This document shows positions 37,240 to 49,416 of a DNA stretch of 49,416 bases, piece after piece. The stretch lies in assembly GCA_005281725.1 (NCBI GenBank), contig SSBO01000013.1, positions 2,799-52,214 on the forward strand. Direction: 5' to 3'. A program made the translations under genes and the position numbers. Positions within the stretch are counted from its first letter, which is position 1. Every line of letters starts with the position of its first letter. This DNA is from Wuchereria bancrofti. Lineage: Eukaryota > Nematoda > Chromadorea > Rhabditida > Onchocercidae. The notes under the pieces were generated by a model. It worked only from the letters and a program-made list of their open reading frames with translations. It ran no database searches and was not told the DNA's origin.

Positions 37240-37810
37240 AATAGTTTTGTGGAAGGAAAAAACCAATTATTGTCATATAATATCACGTAACACAATTAAT
37301 CGTTATCAATATTATGTCACATAACTAATTATTGTCATATAATACTGAAATGTCATATAATTAATTGTTATCATGTAATATTACCGTAAGATTATATAAC
37401 TAATCGTTATCATTGCAACATCTTATCACAAGTAAGTTCTCATTTAATGGCATTGTCAAGCAACTAACCGTTATCACAAACATCATAGTGAACTACTAAT
37501 CTCCTTTTTGTTGATTTAAATTAATTTCCCCCGTAGATAGCTAAAAAGAAATTAGTTTTCATTTCTTATTTTCACTACCGGTCATTATCATACAATATCA
37601 TCGTAAAATATTACTAATCGTTATCACGTTGCACTATCAATTATTATCATACAGTATTATGTCACATAACTAATCATTGTAAGTATACAAGTGATTATTG
37701 TAATATTATCATACAATATCGCATTACACAATTAATCATTATCGTAAATATCATATCACACCGCTGCTCATTATCATGCAATATATTATATCACATAACT
37801 AATCATTCAT
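37240..37810. repeat. Degenerate repeat field built on TCACATAACTAATCATTATCATACAATATCA-like units
   Basis: More than ten diverged copies of words such as ATAACTAATCGTTATC, TATCATACAATATCA and TATGTCACATAACTAAT follow one another over about 570 bases. Spacing varies around 30-45 bases. Non-coding; it looks like an old satellite-like expansion. Confidence 0.75.
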
Positions 37811-38319
37811 TTTTTAATGATATAAAAATACAATACTTATCATACATAAACATAAATGAGGATAAAGTGTGATAAAGTTAGAAAAGCAAAAGAATTTTAA
37901 AGAAGAAAAAAAAATAATCTAATTATTTGCTTGTACAAGAGGATAATTTATATAGAGAAAATGAGAAAAAGTAAACTAATGAAAATAAAACAAATCAAAT
38001 GAAACAAAAAAAAAAGAAAAGAAAAAAGGAAAGAAAAGACGAAAAAAGAAAGAAAAATCGTTCAGGAGAACAAAATTAAAAAAAAAAAAAGAAAATACTA
38101 AAAAAGCTATTTAATGGTGAAAGAAAAAGTAAAAATATTTAAATGAATGAAATTTTTACAATTTTTTTTTCATTTTTATTCATTTTTCTTTCACTTTTTT
38201 TCATTTATTGTTTTAAATCTACTATCTTACTAAATTTGCAAAGTATTTACAAAATTTTAGCTTATTACATTCACCTAAATGAAAACTAAATGAAACTAAT
38301 TTCATGCCTTCAAACTATT

Positions 38320-38415
38320 TCTTCCTTTCTTTTCTACCTTTCATACTCTTTTCATCTCTCGTTTTTCTCCCACTCCCCACACTTCCTCTTTTCCTTCTGT
38401 TTTTTTCTTCTAATC
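38320..38415 (+). repeat. Pyrimidine-rich tract
   Basis: About 95 bases are almost all C and T on the plus strand, including CTCCCACTCCCCACACTTCC. It is one of the least AT-rich patches in the 15-kb gap. No splice-linked exon follows. Confidence 0.6.
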
Positions 38416-39357
38416 TTAACTTCTCATATTTCTTACAATTATTTTCCATCATTTTAAATGCAGGAAGAAATCAATTGTTATAACATGTATTATTTTTTCA
38501 CGGATATCTTTACAAAGCGGTATAATATAAAATCGATCAAAATGTAACAATGAACACGTACGCTTGCTAAATTATGTTTGTTTTTAACCGTAATATCTTT
38601 TATTCTTCTCTTTTATTTCTGAATTACTATAGTATGTATTATTATGTTACCTTTTAAATTCTATTAGAAGAAGCAATTTCACGAATATGACGTAAATTCG
38701 AGATCAACTTTACAAAAAACACTTCAAATCAACATTTTTACTAATTATAGCACTGTCTGAGATCAACAATTTTCATAACCTATCTAATATATGAGAAAGT
38801 TAAAAAATAAGTGCGATCATTTCTAGAAATTATATATTTCATTAAGACAACCCATTTTATAATTATTTGATTATAAATCAACTTTTTACCTTCCAAAAAG
38901 TTATCAGTAATAGTGTTTACACTTCAGTTTTCCAAATATATGTCTAATCTTTCAAAAAAAAAAAAAAAATGCTTCGTTTTCCTGCTATATCGTATTTTCA
39001 CAAATAATCAAATTGCTATTCAGTTTGTTCAGTTATAATTTAGCACAAAATAATTGCATTTCAAATTTAAGAATTAAAATCAAATTATGTTGTTAATCCA
39101 AACATCTTGATGCATTCACATCATATTTAAAATTATTCTAATTTTGCAATTTCATTAGTTATTGTTTAATATGTCCTAAAATAATAGACAATTCGAAATG
39201 ATTTCTTCCCAAAATAGATCCGAAACTTAAAATTACAACTGAAAATTGTTATTCTTGATAAATTGATAAATATTATTATCAATGTGGTATTTATCAAACA
39301 TTTTTTTTTTAATAATATTGCCTTATCATTTTATATTGTTAGTCCAAATACTTATCA

Positions 39358-39540
39358 AAGATAAACAACAATAATAACTACAACAGCAGTAGTAACAATA
39401 ATGACAACAACATCAACAATAACGATGACAACAACAATAGCAATGAATACAACAACAACAATAACAACAACAACGATAACAACAATAACAACAACAGCAA
39501 TAACAACCCCGCAATAGCAGTAGTAATAGTAGTAATAATG
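39358..39540. repeat. AAC/AAT/CAG triplet array
   Basis: Nearly 180 bases of AACAACAATAAC-type triplets with occasional CAG, GAT and ATG. It reads as poly-Asn/Thr on plus and poly-Val/Ile on minus, without splice context. Treated as a microsatellite. Confidence 0.85.
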
Positions 39541-42500
39541 TATTGACAATTTGTTTATTCTGTCGCTATCTTCTTCAATTGATCATTTCTACGATATTGA
39601 AATATAAGATCAAAAATATAATGATGGCTTTTTATTTACTTAATTCTAACGAAAATTTGTTAAATGGTATATATTAACAAACAAAAGCTAACATTTATTA
39701 AATGTTGTTATCTAATTGTCTACAACAAATAGAGCTGATTGTTCAAAAAAAAAACCGAATAATCATTTCTAAAATTTATCGAAATTACATATGCTAATGA
39801 ATTAAATATAATAGATCGCTTTAAACAGCTTTAAATTAAAGAATAAATGAAATTTATCAAGAAATTATTAATCAATCATCTTATGCGAATTTAAATGAAC
39901 AAATATGAAATGACAAAAATGATATAGAAATAAAAAATGAAGCAAAAAAAAGAAGAGAACTATTAAATTACGCACTAAGTGAACAATTATCGGAATAGTA
40001 AAATTGTATTAAAATTAAGATCATAAATATGTAATATAAAGTTAAATTAATTATTATAATATTGATAACTTAATTATGAAATTTTTTTATTGGACGCGAA
40101 AAAAAATTTTTTTTTCATTCTTACCTAACATATAAATGGAAAAGAAATGGCTTAGAATTCAATGTTTTAAAATACAATGTGAAATTTTAAGTATGTGATA
40201 GAGTTAAATGCGCTTATAATTTCAAATAAAATAAATGTTCGATCTTATTTATTTTCTTCCTTCCTTCTTTTTTTCCTTTGTTTTTTGTTTTCATTACATT
40301 TGCGCTTCTAAGCTGCAAAAAAAGAAAGGAAGAGAGGGAAGAAGAAGAGAGAGAAAGGAGAAAAAGGACATTTTTTTTAACATTTAAGCATTCTGATAAA
40401 TTAAGAATGGAACTAAGTTTTTTAATGGTATTTTTTTCTTTTGTTTTTGTTTTTTTTAAATGTTTTCCTTTTCGTTTCTTTACACATTCAATATTCCATT
40501 TACATTTAATTTATGAAAAAGAAAAATTTCTCTTTTGATATATAATGCTAAGTTTGTATTAGTTAAATTTAACTTCTGTAAACAGAAAATTATATTTTAA
40601 CTGTAAATATAAGTTAATTGTATATTCAAAAAAAATTTAATTGTACATTTATATATTTATTCCATGCAAATTTTATTTTCAATTATAAAAAGCATCATTA
40701 TTAAGGCATTTTCTTCATTTTATCGTTTTGATAAATAACAGTTAAAATCTTTTTAGTTGTATTTTTTTCAAAATTTTTAAAATGTCATGAAAATAAAATT
40801 TTTAGGATTAAAAAAACTAATAATAAATTAGTTAACCAAATAGTCTGACCAAACTATTATTATTTGTTATTATTTGTTTTATTATTATTTGTTTTAAATC
40901 ATAAGTAGAAAACATATTTAGGCAATCATTAATAATTATTTCGAATAATTAATTAATTATGAATGGAAGTTTTTACAAAAGGGAAGAGAAATAACGAATT
41001 AATCTAAATGTACATATGATAAAATTTAATTTCATTACAAAGTTTTTTTATTTTTTTTTTTTTTTGAAAAAGTAATTGTAATTTCTTAAATATTACATGT
41101 ATTTTTCCATATTAATTTTTTTTCTTTTCATTTTATTAAAAGAAAAAGGAAAAATAAAAAAGAATCTGAACAAATCATATCAAATCTGTCAACAAGTTTA
41201 CCAAATCACGTCATCAAATATAGACGATAGTAGATTAAATTTAGTCTAACTTAGCCTAACTTAGCTTATTCCCTTACATTTCTTATTAAACCATATATGT
41301 ATTTCCTCTTGGGAGTTGTTAACCTTTAAAGAAAAAAAATGGAACGCTGCTTTTCACCGCTTTTTAGTAACAAACATTTACAGCGCATGTAAATGAATTT
41401 AATAAAATGAAATTTCTTTTTTTTTTCTCTACGCATAGCTAACTCACAGCATTTTATTAAACAAACAATACTTTTTAATAAATAACAATTGTTCTCTTTT
41501 TTTCTTTTTCTTTGAAAATTTGTATTTTATCAAAATTTATGATAAGTTATAAATATAATTAGCAGATTTTACAATATTTAATATACTTCAAAATCTGTAA
41601 AATATTTATTGAAAAGAATGAAAAAGATGGAAAAAATTATGAAAGAGTAAAGAATTAGATAGAAATTATTGCGCATAAATATTTTATATTACGAAATGAA
41701 ATGATCAAAAAAAAAGAAAAAAATTGAAATATAAAGAAAAATACATATTTAAATTAAAAAATATATACTAAAAGTATTAAAATATATAGTAAAAAATGCA
41801 TAAAAAAGTATTAAAATATAAAATAAAAAACATTAAAATATATAATTCGTTGTTTAAAAGAAAATTTGACTGCTAATATATATATTTCATATAATACTTT
41901 AATTTTTTTACTTTTTTCCCTTGCAAATATGAAAAAGAAAAAAAATAAAATGTTTTGTTACAAAATAAATAGCATATAGGAAATGGAATGTTATAAAATT
42001 GATGAAATAAAATTGATGAATGTATTTTTATCACATTATTAATGATAATTTGTTTCAGTTAATCTAACAAAATTTTTCATTAGTAAAAATTTGTAGACAA
42101 AGTTAAATGTTAACGAACAATTTTCTGATAATTTATCATTATTGAATGTGAAATGCGATTTTTCTTTTTCGTTTCTTTTGTTTTCTATTATTATTATTGT
42201 TATTATTATTATTTTTTACTGTTATTGTTTAAACAACAAAAATCTAAATAATCATCACATAGCTTAATAATTATTAAATTTTTTCTTCAAACTAATCAAA
42301 TTCTACAAGAAAAAATTTAACATATGTGAATTTTCATTGATTTAAATGTCAAATGATAATAAATAAAAAGCGGAAATTAGTATTTTTTTTTTTATTCTGC
42401 TGAAAAAAAGTGGCAGCTTTTATTAAGCTAACTTTTAGGTTTATTATTAGCTTATTCTAACTTAGTTATAAGTATTTTGTTCTAAGCTTTAAAGTATAAC

Positions 42501-45248
42501 TGACTTCTCTAGATGTTTTTCGTTTTTCAATTTGTTTCACATAATTTGATTTTTAATTTTATAATTTTCATATGCTCGATTAATTTCTCTATCATTAAAA
42601 ATTGTATAAATAAAAGCAAAAATAAAAAAAACAAATAAAAATTTAAACTTTTCCTTTCTTTTTTCTTTTGTCTAGAAAATAAGTAAACATTAAACATTAA
42701 GAAAGCATATAGTTAAACGTAAATTTTTATTTTTAAATTAAGAAGGAAAGAAGAAAAAAACGAAGTATAACATATATACAAGTACACATTTTTCATATAT
42801 ATATTTATTTATTTAATATTAAATTTAAGCTGAAATCACAGACACATATACACGCATTTTTAATCATATGAAAATTTAAGTAAAAATGAAAATGTCTTTA
42901 TTATGCTTAAAACATTATTCAATCATTCGTTCTTCTATTTCAAATGCCTTTTACAAGAATAATTGATGATTAAATGATTGCTAAACATTTACGGATGAAT
43001 ATTTTAAGCTCATTTCAACACCATTTAACATCATTTAGCAATACACACATTTTACTGATTTTAACAAATCTGATTATGCTTTCCTTTTGCCATTAGCCTA
43101 TTTCTCGTTCAAAATTGCACTAGCATAAGCATTCAACTTAAGCGTTTTCTTTTAGCTTATCTTCTTTCCTTTTTTTTTTAGAATTTTAGAAAATTAGTTA
43201 CAAAATCAATGAAAGCTTTATTTCTTTTATTTTTTTCTATCTTCACTAGTAATTTGTATTAACTAAAATTTTTTGTTAAAGAAGGATTTTTGTTAGCATT
43301 TCGTAAGATGCAGGACATTTTGTCATCTGGTTATCATAATTTATTATGCACACAAAAATTTTCTATTAAATTTGCCAGAAGAAGAGGAAATCAAATATGA
43401 GAAGAAAATTAAAATATTTCTTCTTCATCAAATAATGTCTCTTCATCAATTTATATAGTTGGATAATCAATAAGTGTTACATTTTACTTACAACTTATTA
43501 ATAAAAGTTTAAAACGATTGAAATGAAATTGTTACTATTATTAATATGAAGCAATGTAAATAGTTATAATCTGTTCTATATAAAATGTGTTATTAATAAT
43601 TTGTCAGTAAAATTAATCGGTATTTATTAGTGAAATTAAAAATTTATTTTATGTATTATTTTATGATCAAATAATTAATAATAAATGAATTAGTCAACCT
43701 TAAAATAATTATTAATATAAGTCATTAAATAATTCGATAATAAATAACAAAGCCAAGCAATCTTAAAATAATTTTTAAAAAAAAGTCATAATTTTAAGGT
43801 CAAAGTAATAGCTATTGTGCATTGATTTATTTTGTAGTAATTCATTTGGATGTAGTGTAAAGAGAGGAGCACACTTTCATGTTTTATTTAATATCACCAA
43901 ATTAAATTGGTGAAAAAAAAAGAAGACGAACTTTTTTAAAAAAATCTTACTTTATCTCTTTTTTTAAAATGTGTGACATTTGAATTTCACATATTTAAAA
44001 AGAAAAAAGTATTTTTTTAAGCAATAAGTTTTAAACTTTTAAATAAAAAATTTTAAATTCTAAACGATAATAAATTTTTTATGAATATCAATCATAAATG
44101 AATTAAGTAAATAAAGTTTTAGCGCATTAAAAAAAAGAAAGAAAGAAATGACAAACAAATATATCTAAAATAATGCAAAACAAATATGAATTATATAAAT
44201 TCTTTTTTATTTTTTTCTTATTATGAATAAAAATTAAAATTTGAAATACTTATTTAAAAAAATTGAATGAATGTGAAAGTGATGAAATGTACAAAATTTG
44301 TAGCAAACAATGCCATTCTCCACGTAAATGGACATTTCAAAAAGCTATCATAAATCAGAAGTGACAAGAAAAAAAAGAAAGAAAAAGTGAGATGAAGAAG
44401 AGGAAGAAGATAAAATGAAAAGAAAAGGAAAGATGGAATGGGAATGAAATTCAATAGATTTCGATTATTTCGATGTCGGAAAAAGTAAGAAAAAAAAGAG
44501 ATGCAAAAAAAAGAAAAAAGCAAAGAAAATAGAAGAAAAAGATGAAAAATAAAAAGTGCTTGAAAAAAACAGAGGGAAAGAATGAAAGAAAAAGGTTTTT
44601 CTTTTTTTTTTTTGAATTTGCAATAAATTTCTAATAAATAACTAACTTTGATGAGATTTTAAAAAATTTTTTTTAATGAAAAATTTTTAATAAAAGACAT
44701 ATGTAAGTATTAGGAAAAAAGTAAATAAAAATCTAATTTTTTTTAAATGTAACATTTATGTAAGTATAGAGGGAATATATGTATATAATACACCGATTTG
44801 TTAAAGCAAATTTATTGAATTTAATGATTTGTTTTTTTCGTTGCTTAATGATTTCTATTAAGATTCAATATTTATTTCAATTTCATTTTTATTCCAAGCA
44901 TATAAAAGCTATAATCACGCAAACTACTATAAACAATCTTAACTTTTTTTTATTTGTTTTAAACGAACTAATCGTATAATTTTCTTTTCTTTTGTGAAAA
45001 TAATAATTCATTTTTAGTAAAGAATTAAACAATTTAATTTGTCAATAATTAAGTTATGAAAAAATCGACAAACAAAAAATGTGAAAAATACTTCACAGAT
45101 CTTTAAATATGGATTAATTAGTTATGTTACTAAGGAATTAGTCAAATGTAACAAAACAATCTAATATAAATAAGTTAAATAAGAAGCAAGACAAAAACAA
45201 CAAAAAAATCTTTCTTTAGAAATTTTTTTAATTAGTCAAAAAGTATCT

Positions 45249-45375
45249 TTAAAAAATTTAAATGAAATTATTGATAATAAAAAAAGGAGAGAGAAAGAGA
45301 GATAAGGAGTGAAAATATTTTTAAAAAATTTAAATGAAATTATTGATAATAAAAAAGGAGAGAAATAGGGAGTAA
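45249..45375. repeat. Two-copy imperfect tandem repeat (~70 bp)
   Basis: TTTAAAAAATTTAAATGAAA followed by TTATTGATAATAAAAAAAGG and a GAGAGAAAG purine run occurs twice in succession, the second copy shortened. Non-coding. Confidence 0.75.
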
Positions 45376-45774
45376 AATGATAAATGAAAATGAAGAAATA
45401 GTAAAAGTTTTAGAATAGTCCAATCGTCATTTTCAATGTTAGTTTTGTTGTTTAGTTAATCTTTGAAGAGTTAATTAGTAGTCGGTAAAATTTAAGAGGG
45501 ATAGTTTGTGCTATTGATAGAAGAGAGATGAGGAAAGAAGTGTTGAGATGAGATGAGGCGCTAACAGGATTGGAAAAGCGCCCCTTTCTTCCCCCTCCCC
45601 ACCTCCTCTCTCTTTCTCATCTTCCAATAATGTTGTTATTGTTTTTATTTCAAAGTAAAACATTGAAGTTAAGCAGGTAGTGATTTCAACTTTGATGAAG
45701 CGCTCAACTGCTCTTATCATTGCAACTTCAATGAAATATCATTGAAAGATAATCAAAGTTTAGATACGATATTA

Positions 45775-46075
45775 AATGATAAAGTGTCAGTAATTTTAGT
45801 GATAACAGTGATAGTGCTAATGGTGAGATGTTGGTGATAATAGGGATAATGGGGTATGGTAATGTTAACAGTAGATGATAAGATGTTGATAGTGTTAGTG
45901 ATAACGGAAATGATGGTGAGATTTTGGTGATAGTGATGATGACGATGAGATGTTGCTAATGTTAGTGATAATTAGCAATATTGATATTGATAATAACGTG
46001 TTTATAATGTTGGTGAAAGATAATGATATTGTTGATAAGATTATGATAATGTTGACGATGAATGACATTAACTTT
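45775..46075. repeat. GATAAT/GTGATG-type degenerate array
   Basis: About 300 bases built from words such as GTTAGTGATAA, GATGATAAG and GTTGGTGATAG. The minus-strand frame through it (45895-46092) is an Ile/Ser-rich artefact of the repeat. Confidence 0.7.
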
Positions 46076-48429
46076 ATATTGCAACATAGCAATTGATTAT
46101 TTGAAGTCGGTCAAACGAAGTATTTGGATCACAGCTGATCATATCAACATGCTTTAAATATTTTTGCAAATTTTTAACTCTAATTTCAGATTGAATTAGA
46201 AGTGATGTCAGATTAAATTAGGAATGTCTTTGTAAAAAAAAAAAAATTCCGCATTTTAGAGCATAGAATGAGAGGAAATTCATAAAGTGCATGAAATTTT
46301 AAAATTGAACAGAATATTCAAAGTAGAATTGAGCAGAATTACTTTGAGATTACTTCAACATTATGTAATGTAAAAGTATAAATTAAAATTGATTTTTGCA
46401 AAAAACAAAAAATAAAGCTGAATTTTAATAAGGTACAGTTATAACATTTGAATTAAGTGATATTTGAGTATTTTGATAAAATTCAATTCTTTTAATTTTT
46501 TTTTCTACTTAAACACACAAGTAAATTTAATAATTGGTTCAGTTGAATTATAATACTGTAATATTGTTATTACAGCATTTTTACTATTGTCAACTGGAGA
46601 GAACTCTTTTTGAATGTTTGATAATTAATTAATTAATTAATGTTGATATTCTCCATAATTTTTCTTCACATTTATGAAAATTCACATAAAATATCAATAT
46701 AATTACATTTTAAATGCGATCATACTGGAGTATCAATATTTTTCAATAGTTATAATTTAAAAAAAAAAAAACAAAATTTTGACCTACACTTTAAAAAAGA
46801 AGTTTTACAGTTTTTTTAAAATCATTTTTTTGTAAAAAAATATTTGTCGCACTACTCCACCATAAATTTATCTTATCACATAAATATTATATAATTCTTG
46901 TTGTGCATTACTTTTACTTCTATCACCCTGATTGTTATTATTTGTCATTTTTGCTAAAAATTATTCTATAACTGAATTTATCAATATAATTTTGATTATA
47001 TTTCTTTATGATATAGTGAACTGATTAGTAATAATTAGATCAGTTTATTACTTTGGAAATTTTATACCTTGAATTTAGCATAATGGAATTTAGTAAGAAA
47101 TAATTTTAAAAATTTTTAAGATTTGAAATATTTGATAAACAATCTAGATGATAGTAAATTAGGTTCAATATACATTTCTATTCAGTTTACTCAATTTTTT
47201 ATTTTTTGTCTTTCTCTTTTTCTTTCATTTGTCAACATTTCTTTGCTTGTCGTCTGCTTTTCATACATTCTGTTGACTTTAAAAAAGTTCTGAACAAAAA
47301 AAAAAGTTTAATCAGTGATTATATGAAGAAAAAGCAACGGCTCTGTTTAACGGCACTGGTTTTAAGGGCAGTGTTCTGTTGCATGCTGTAGTTTGTCATT
47401 AAAAAATTTTTTAAAAAGAAAAAAATGAAAGAGGAAAGAAATAGTAATTTTTGCTTGAAATGATTCATAAATTATTTGAAATAAATTTAAATTGAAATAT
47501 AAGATAAAAATTTCCATAAAAATTATTACTAATTTAATAATGAAAAATAGAAGAACTATTGTTGTTGATGATTAAAAATGATAATAAATCATGATTTAAA
47601 ATGGTAACAAAAGCTATGATATATCAAATAAAATGATTATTTAAAAATTTAAAAAAAAGATATGACCTAATAGTTTTATTTATATAATTGTAAGTTTTAC
47701 ATTCACCATAGTCATACTTAATTACTTAAATTCTTACTACTTAAAATCTGTAATTGAAATTTTCAGTACTTGAAATCCTGTTTGAGATGACGAAGTATGA
47801 AAGAAATAAATGAAAACTTTTCTCATAAAATTTACAAAATGGTTAAAAAATTTCGAATCAAAATAATTTTATATGAGTTAAACAAAATGTTCTATTTTGA
47901 AAAATTAATTTATTGCTTTTCCAATTACGTTTCCATATATTTTATGTAGCACTCAATACTTTAACAAATATATTCTTAGTAATAATTTATTTTTTATTTA
48001 CAATTTCTATTATTCGTTATTTAAAATTTATTGTTATTTACAATTTACTGTTACACTTCATTAAATGCATTCCTAATGATAATTTATTGCTTATTTACAA
48101 TTTCTTTACAATTTATTTTTATTTACAACTTAATATTACACTTATAATTTTATTGTTAATTTAAACAAATATTTTTTGATGTAATCAGTTACAAATTAAT
48201 TAAATGACTAAATAAAATTTATTTAATGTTAAATTTCACTTCATAAATGACAGTGATTTATTTTTATATTTTTATCTTTGCCAAAAAATAAAAAAAAAAC
48301 ATTCATTCCTTCTAGTACTATTATTACAACCAATAAAATGTATGTATCATTAACCAATACTGTACTGTAAGTAATTGTGATGAAAAAAAGATGAGTGAAA
48401 TAAAGTGTAAAATAAAAATTTTGAACATT

Positions 48430-48490
48430 AAAGTGTCTTTTAAGGTGTGACAATCCGGTTCCGTTCCAGATACGCGTCCGTTAAAATTTT
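48430..48490. other. Less AT-rich island upstream of the collagen-like exon
   Basis: About 50 bases containing ATCCGGTTCCGTTCCAG and TACGCGTCCG stand out from the flanking A/T-rich DNA, about 340 bases before the next start codon. No complete gene is visible. It could be a promoter element, an untranslated exon or a short exon of an unrecognised gene. Confidence 0.3.
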
Positions 48491-48805
48491 CTTCTGCTTA
48501 TTTTGCAATAATTTCTTTTTTTCTGTTAATTTTACTTTTTTTTCCTTTCATTTTAAGATGTATTAGTATAACATTTCATTTAATATTTGCTATCATTTCC
48601 ATCTCCTTCGCCTCCTTTTCTACCTTACAATTTTCTTTTGAAAATGTTAAATTTTTACCTTTATTAACCTTTCTTTTTCATTCTACCTAAAAATGATATA
48701 AAAGTATGTTCTAATAGTGCTTAACATTTATAAGTAATCGTTTGATGATTACGTAAATGCATTTTCTTCGTTTTTTAATTCTTTAATTTTCATTGTACAG
48801 ATAAA

Positions 48806-48969
48806 ATGACCGCTACCAATTCTGTTGCTTATTCGGCAATTGGCTTATCACTGATAAGCTTTATCATTAGCATTTATTCATTAAAAGGCTTAGCATCTAA
48901 AATTGGTGCTATCAATGCAAAGATTATTGAGGAAGCAAAAGAATTTCGTGGAATGGAAAGTTATATACG
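48806..48969 (+). CDS. Probable nematode cuticle collagen, N-terminal exon only (runs off the right edge)
   Basis: The ATG at 48806 follows an acceptor-like TTGTACAG (ending 48800) by five bases, the usual place for a nematode spliced-leader site. The exon encodes 54 residues plus two bases and ends at a donor (CG|GTAATT). Residues 8-28 (VAYSAIGLSLISFIISIYSL) form a hydrophobic segment followed by an amphipathic stretch with acidic residues and E-F-R-G. This is the architecture of the Col_cuticle_N domain, which precedes a furin-like site and Gly-X-Y repeats in secreted cuticle collagens. No Gly-X-Y repeats or next exon appear in the remaining 447 bases, so the family call rests on this domain alone. 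Another small type II membrane protein is the alternative. Confidence 0.6.
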
Positions 48970-49416
48970 GTAATTTTAATCATTTTCTTTTTTTTTCTTT
49001 GAAATTATTAGCAATTTATTGATTAGCTTTCTTTTCCTTTTTTGTTTACTGCATTTTAAATAATTTAGATAAAATTATAGAACTTAAAAAGATCAATTTT
49101 CTATTTAAATTATACATACATAGCAACAAATAATACATAATAATAGATTCTAATTGCTTTGTTTTGATGAAATAAAAAATTTTCAGTAAAAAATCAAGTG
49201 AAAGAAATGAAAAAATCCAAAAAGATATAGTAAAATAATCTTTTTCCTAACAAATATATTATGATAAACAACTTAATTTAATGAAATTAATCTTTATGAG
49301 ATAAGGATTATGAAAAAAAATGGGTGTGAAATTGTTATATGAAATTGAAAATAATGGATGAATCAGAAAAGTAAAATTTTCATACATAATTACTAGAATT
49401 TAAAATCAAGTTTCAA
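48970..49416. other. Intron of the collagen-like gene, to window end
   Basis: A/T-rich sequence after the donor at 48970. I see no convincing acceptor followed by an open Gly-X-Y frame before the window ends. Confidence 0.5.

Larger units (their letters stand above)
33846..48805. other. Long gene-poor region between the neuroligin and the collagen-like gene
   Basis: About 15 kb without a coding region I can support. The two flanking genes point away from each other, so both promoters lie inside it. It holds a degenerate repeat field (37240-37810), a pyrimidine tract (38320-38415), purine tracts (about 37975-38095, 40316-40370 and 44365-44600), an AAC/AAT triplet array (39358-39540), a near-duplicate at 45245-45375, a GATRRT-like array (45775-46075) and a less AT-rich island (48430-48490). 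Listed open frames here are translations of these biased tracts. Confidence 0.6.

Noticed and set aside
39355..39549. Minus-strand poly-Val/Ile frame
   Set aside because: It is a translation of an AAC/AAT triplet microsatellite without splice context.
44254..44523. 89-residue minus-strand hydrophobic frame
   Set aside because: It is the reverse of a purine-rich tract and has no signal, domain or splice support.
45895..46092. Ile/Ser-rich minus-strand frame
   Set aside because: It is produced by the GATRRT-like repeat array.
47206..47391. 61-codon plus-strand frame with Cys and Leu near its end
   Set aside because: It starts in a T-rich run and has no domain or splice signals to connect it to a gene.

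Overview
This window looks like a draft nuclear contig from a nematode. It is extremely AT-rich and rich in introns. It carries a precursor with repeated PGVLRFG-KR neuropeptides (nematode FLP-18 type), a neuroligin, a Zic/REF-2-type zinc-finger gene and what looks like the N-terminal exon of a cuticle collagen. Most lines of a simple ORF scan are spurious. The real genes are split into short exons with GT..AG boundaries, and I reconstructed them by following reading phase from exon to exon. A clade III (spirurid/filarial-like) worm is a guess from base composition and gene structure only.

Layout, left to right. (1) 214-2786, minus strand: four exons of a Zic-family transcription factor (REF-2-like), running off the left edge in the middle of zinc finger 2. 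(2) 2787-10501: intergenic, with simple repeats, a perfect 16-bp-arm hairpin at 7022-7057, and weak plus-strand exon candidates near 5640, 6364 and 7355. (3) 10502-15137, minus strand: a complete four-exon flp-18 precursor of 149 residues with four PGVLRFG peptides; its introns hold a long ATT/ACT-rich array and a threefold 145-bp repeat. (4) 15138-20644: intergenic. (5) 20645-33845, minus strand: a complete neuroligin (nlg-1-like). Twenty exons give 922 residues once a duplicated four-exon block is counted only once. It has a signal peptide, a cholinesterase-like ectodomain without the catalytic Ser and His, one membrane span and a Gln/Pro/Ser-rich cytoplasmic tail ending in I-Q-V. (6) 33846-48805: about 15 kb with no recognisable gene, holding degenerate repeats and purine/pyrimidine-biased tracts. 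(7) 48806-48969, plus strand: first coding exon of a probable cuticle collagen, continuing past the right edge.

The sequence has four single-base Ns. Three of them (709, 25970, 27682) sit exactly between two apparently identical copies of flanking sequence (168, 1630 and 215 bp). This is the signature of contig ends joined without collapsing their overlap. The largest duplicates four neuroligin exons, and reading both copies would break the frame, so the duplication is very probably an assembly artefact.

The neuroligin and FLP-18 genes both serve neuronal signalling, but they are separated by 5.5 kb and nothing shows that they are co-regulated. I see no viral, bacterial-mobile, CRISPR or rRNA sequence. 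No new multi-gene system is evident.
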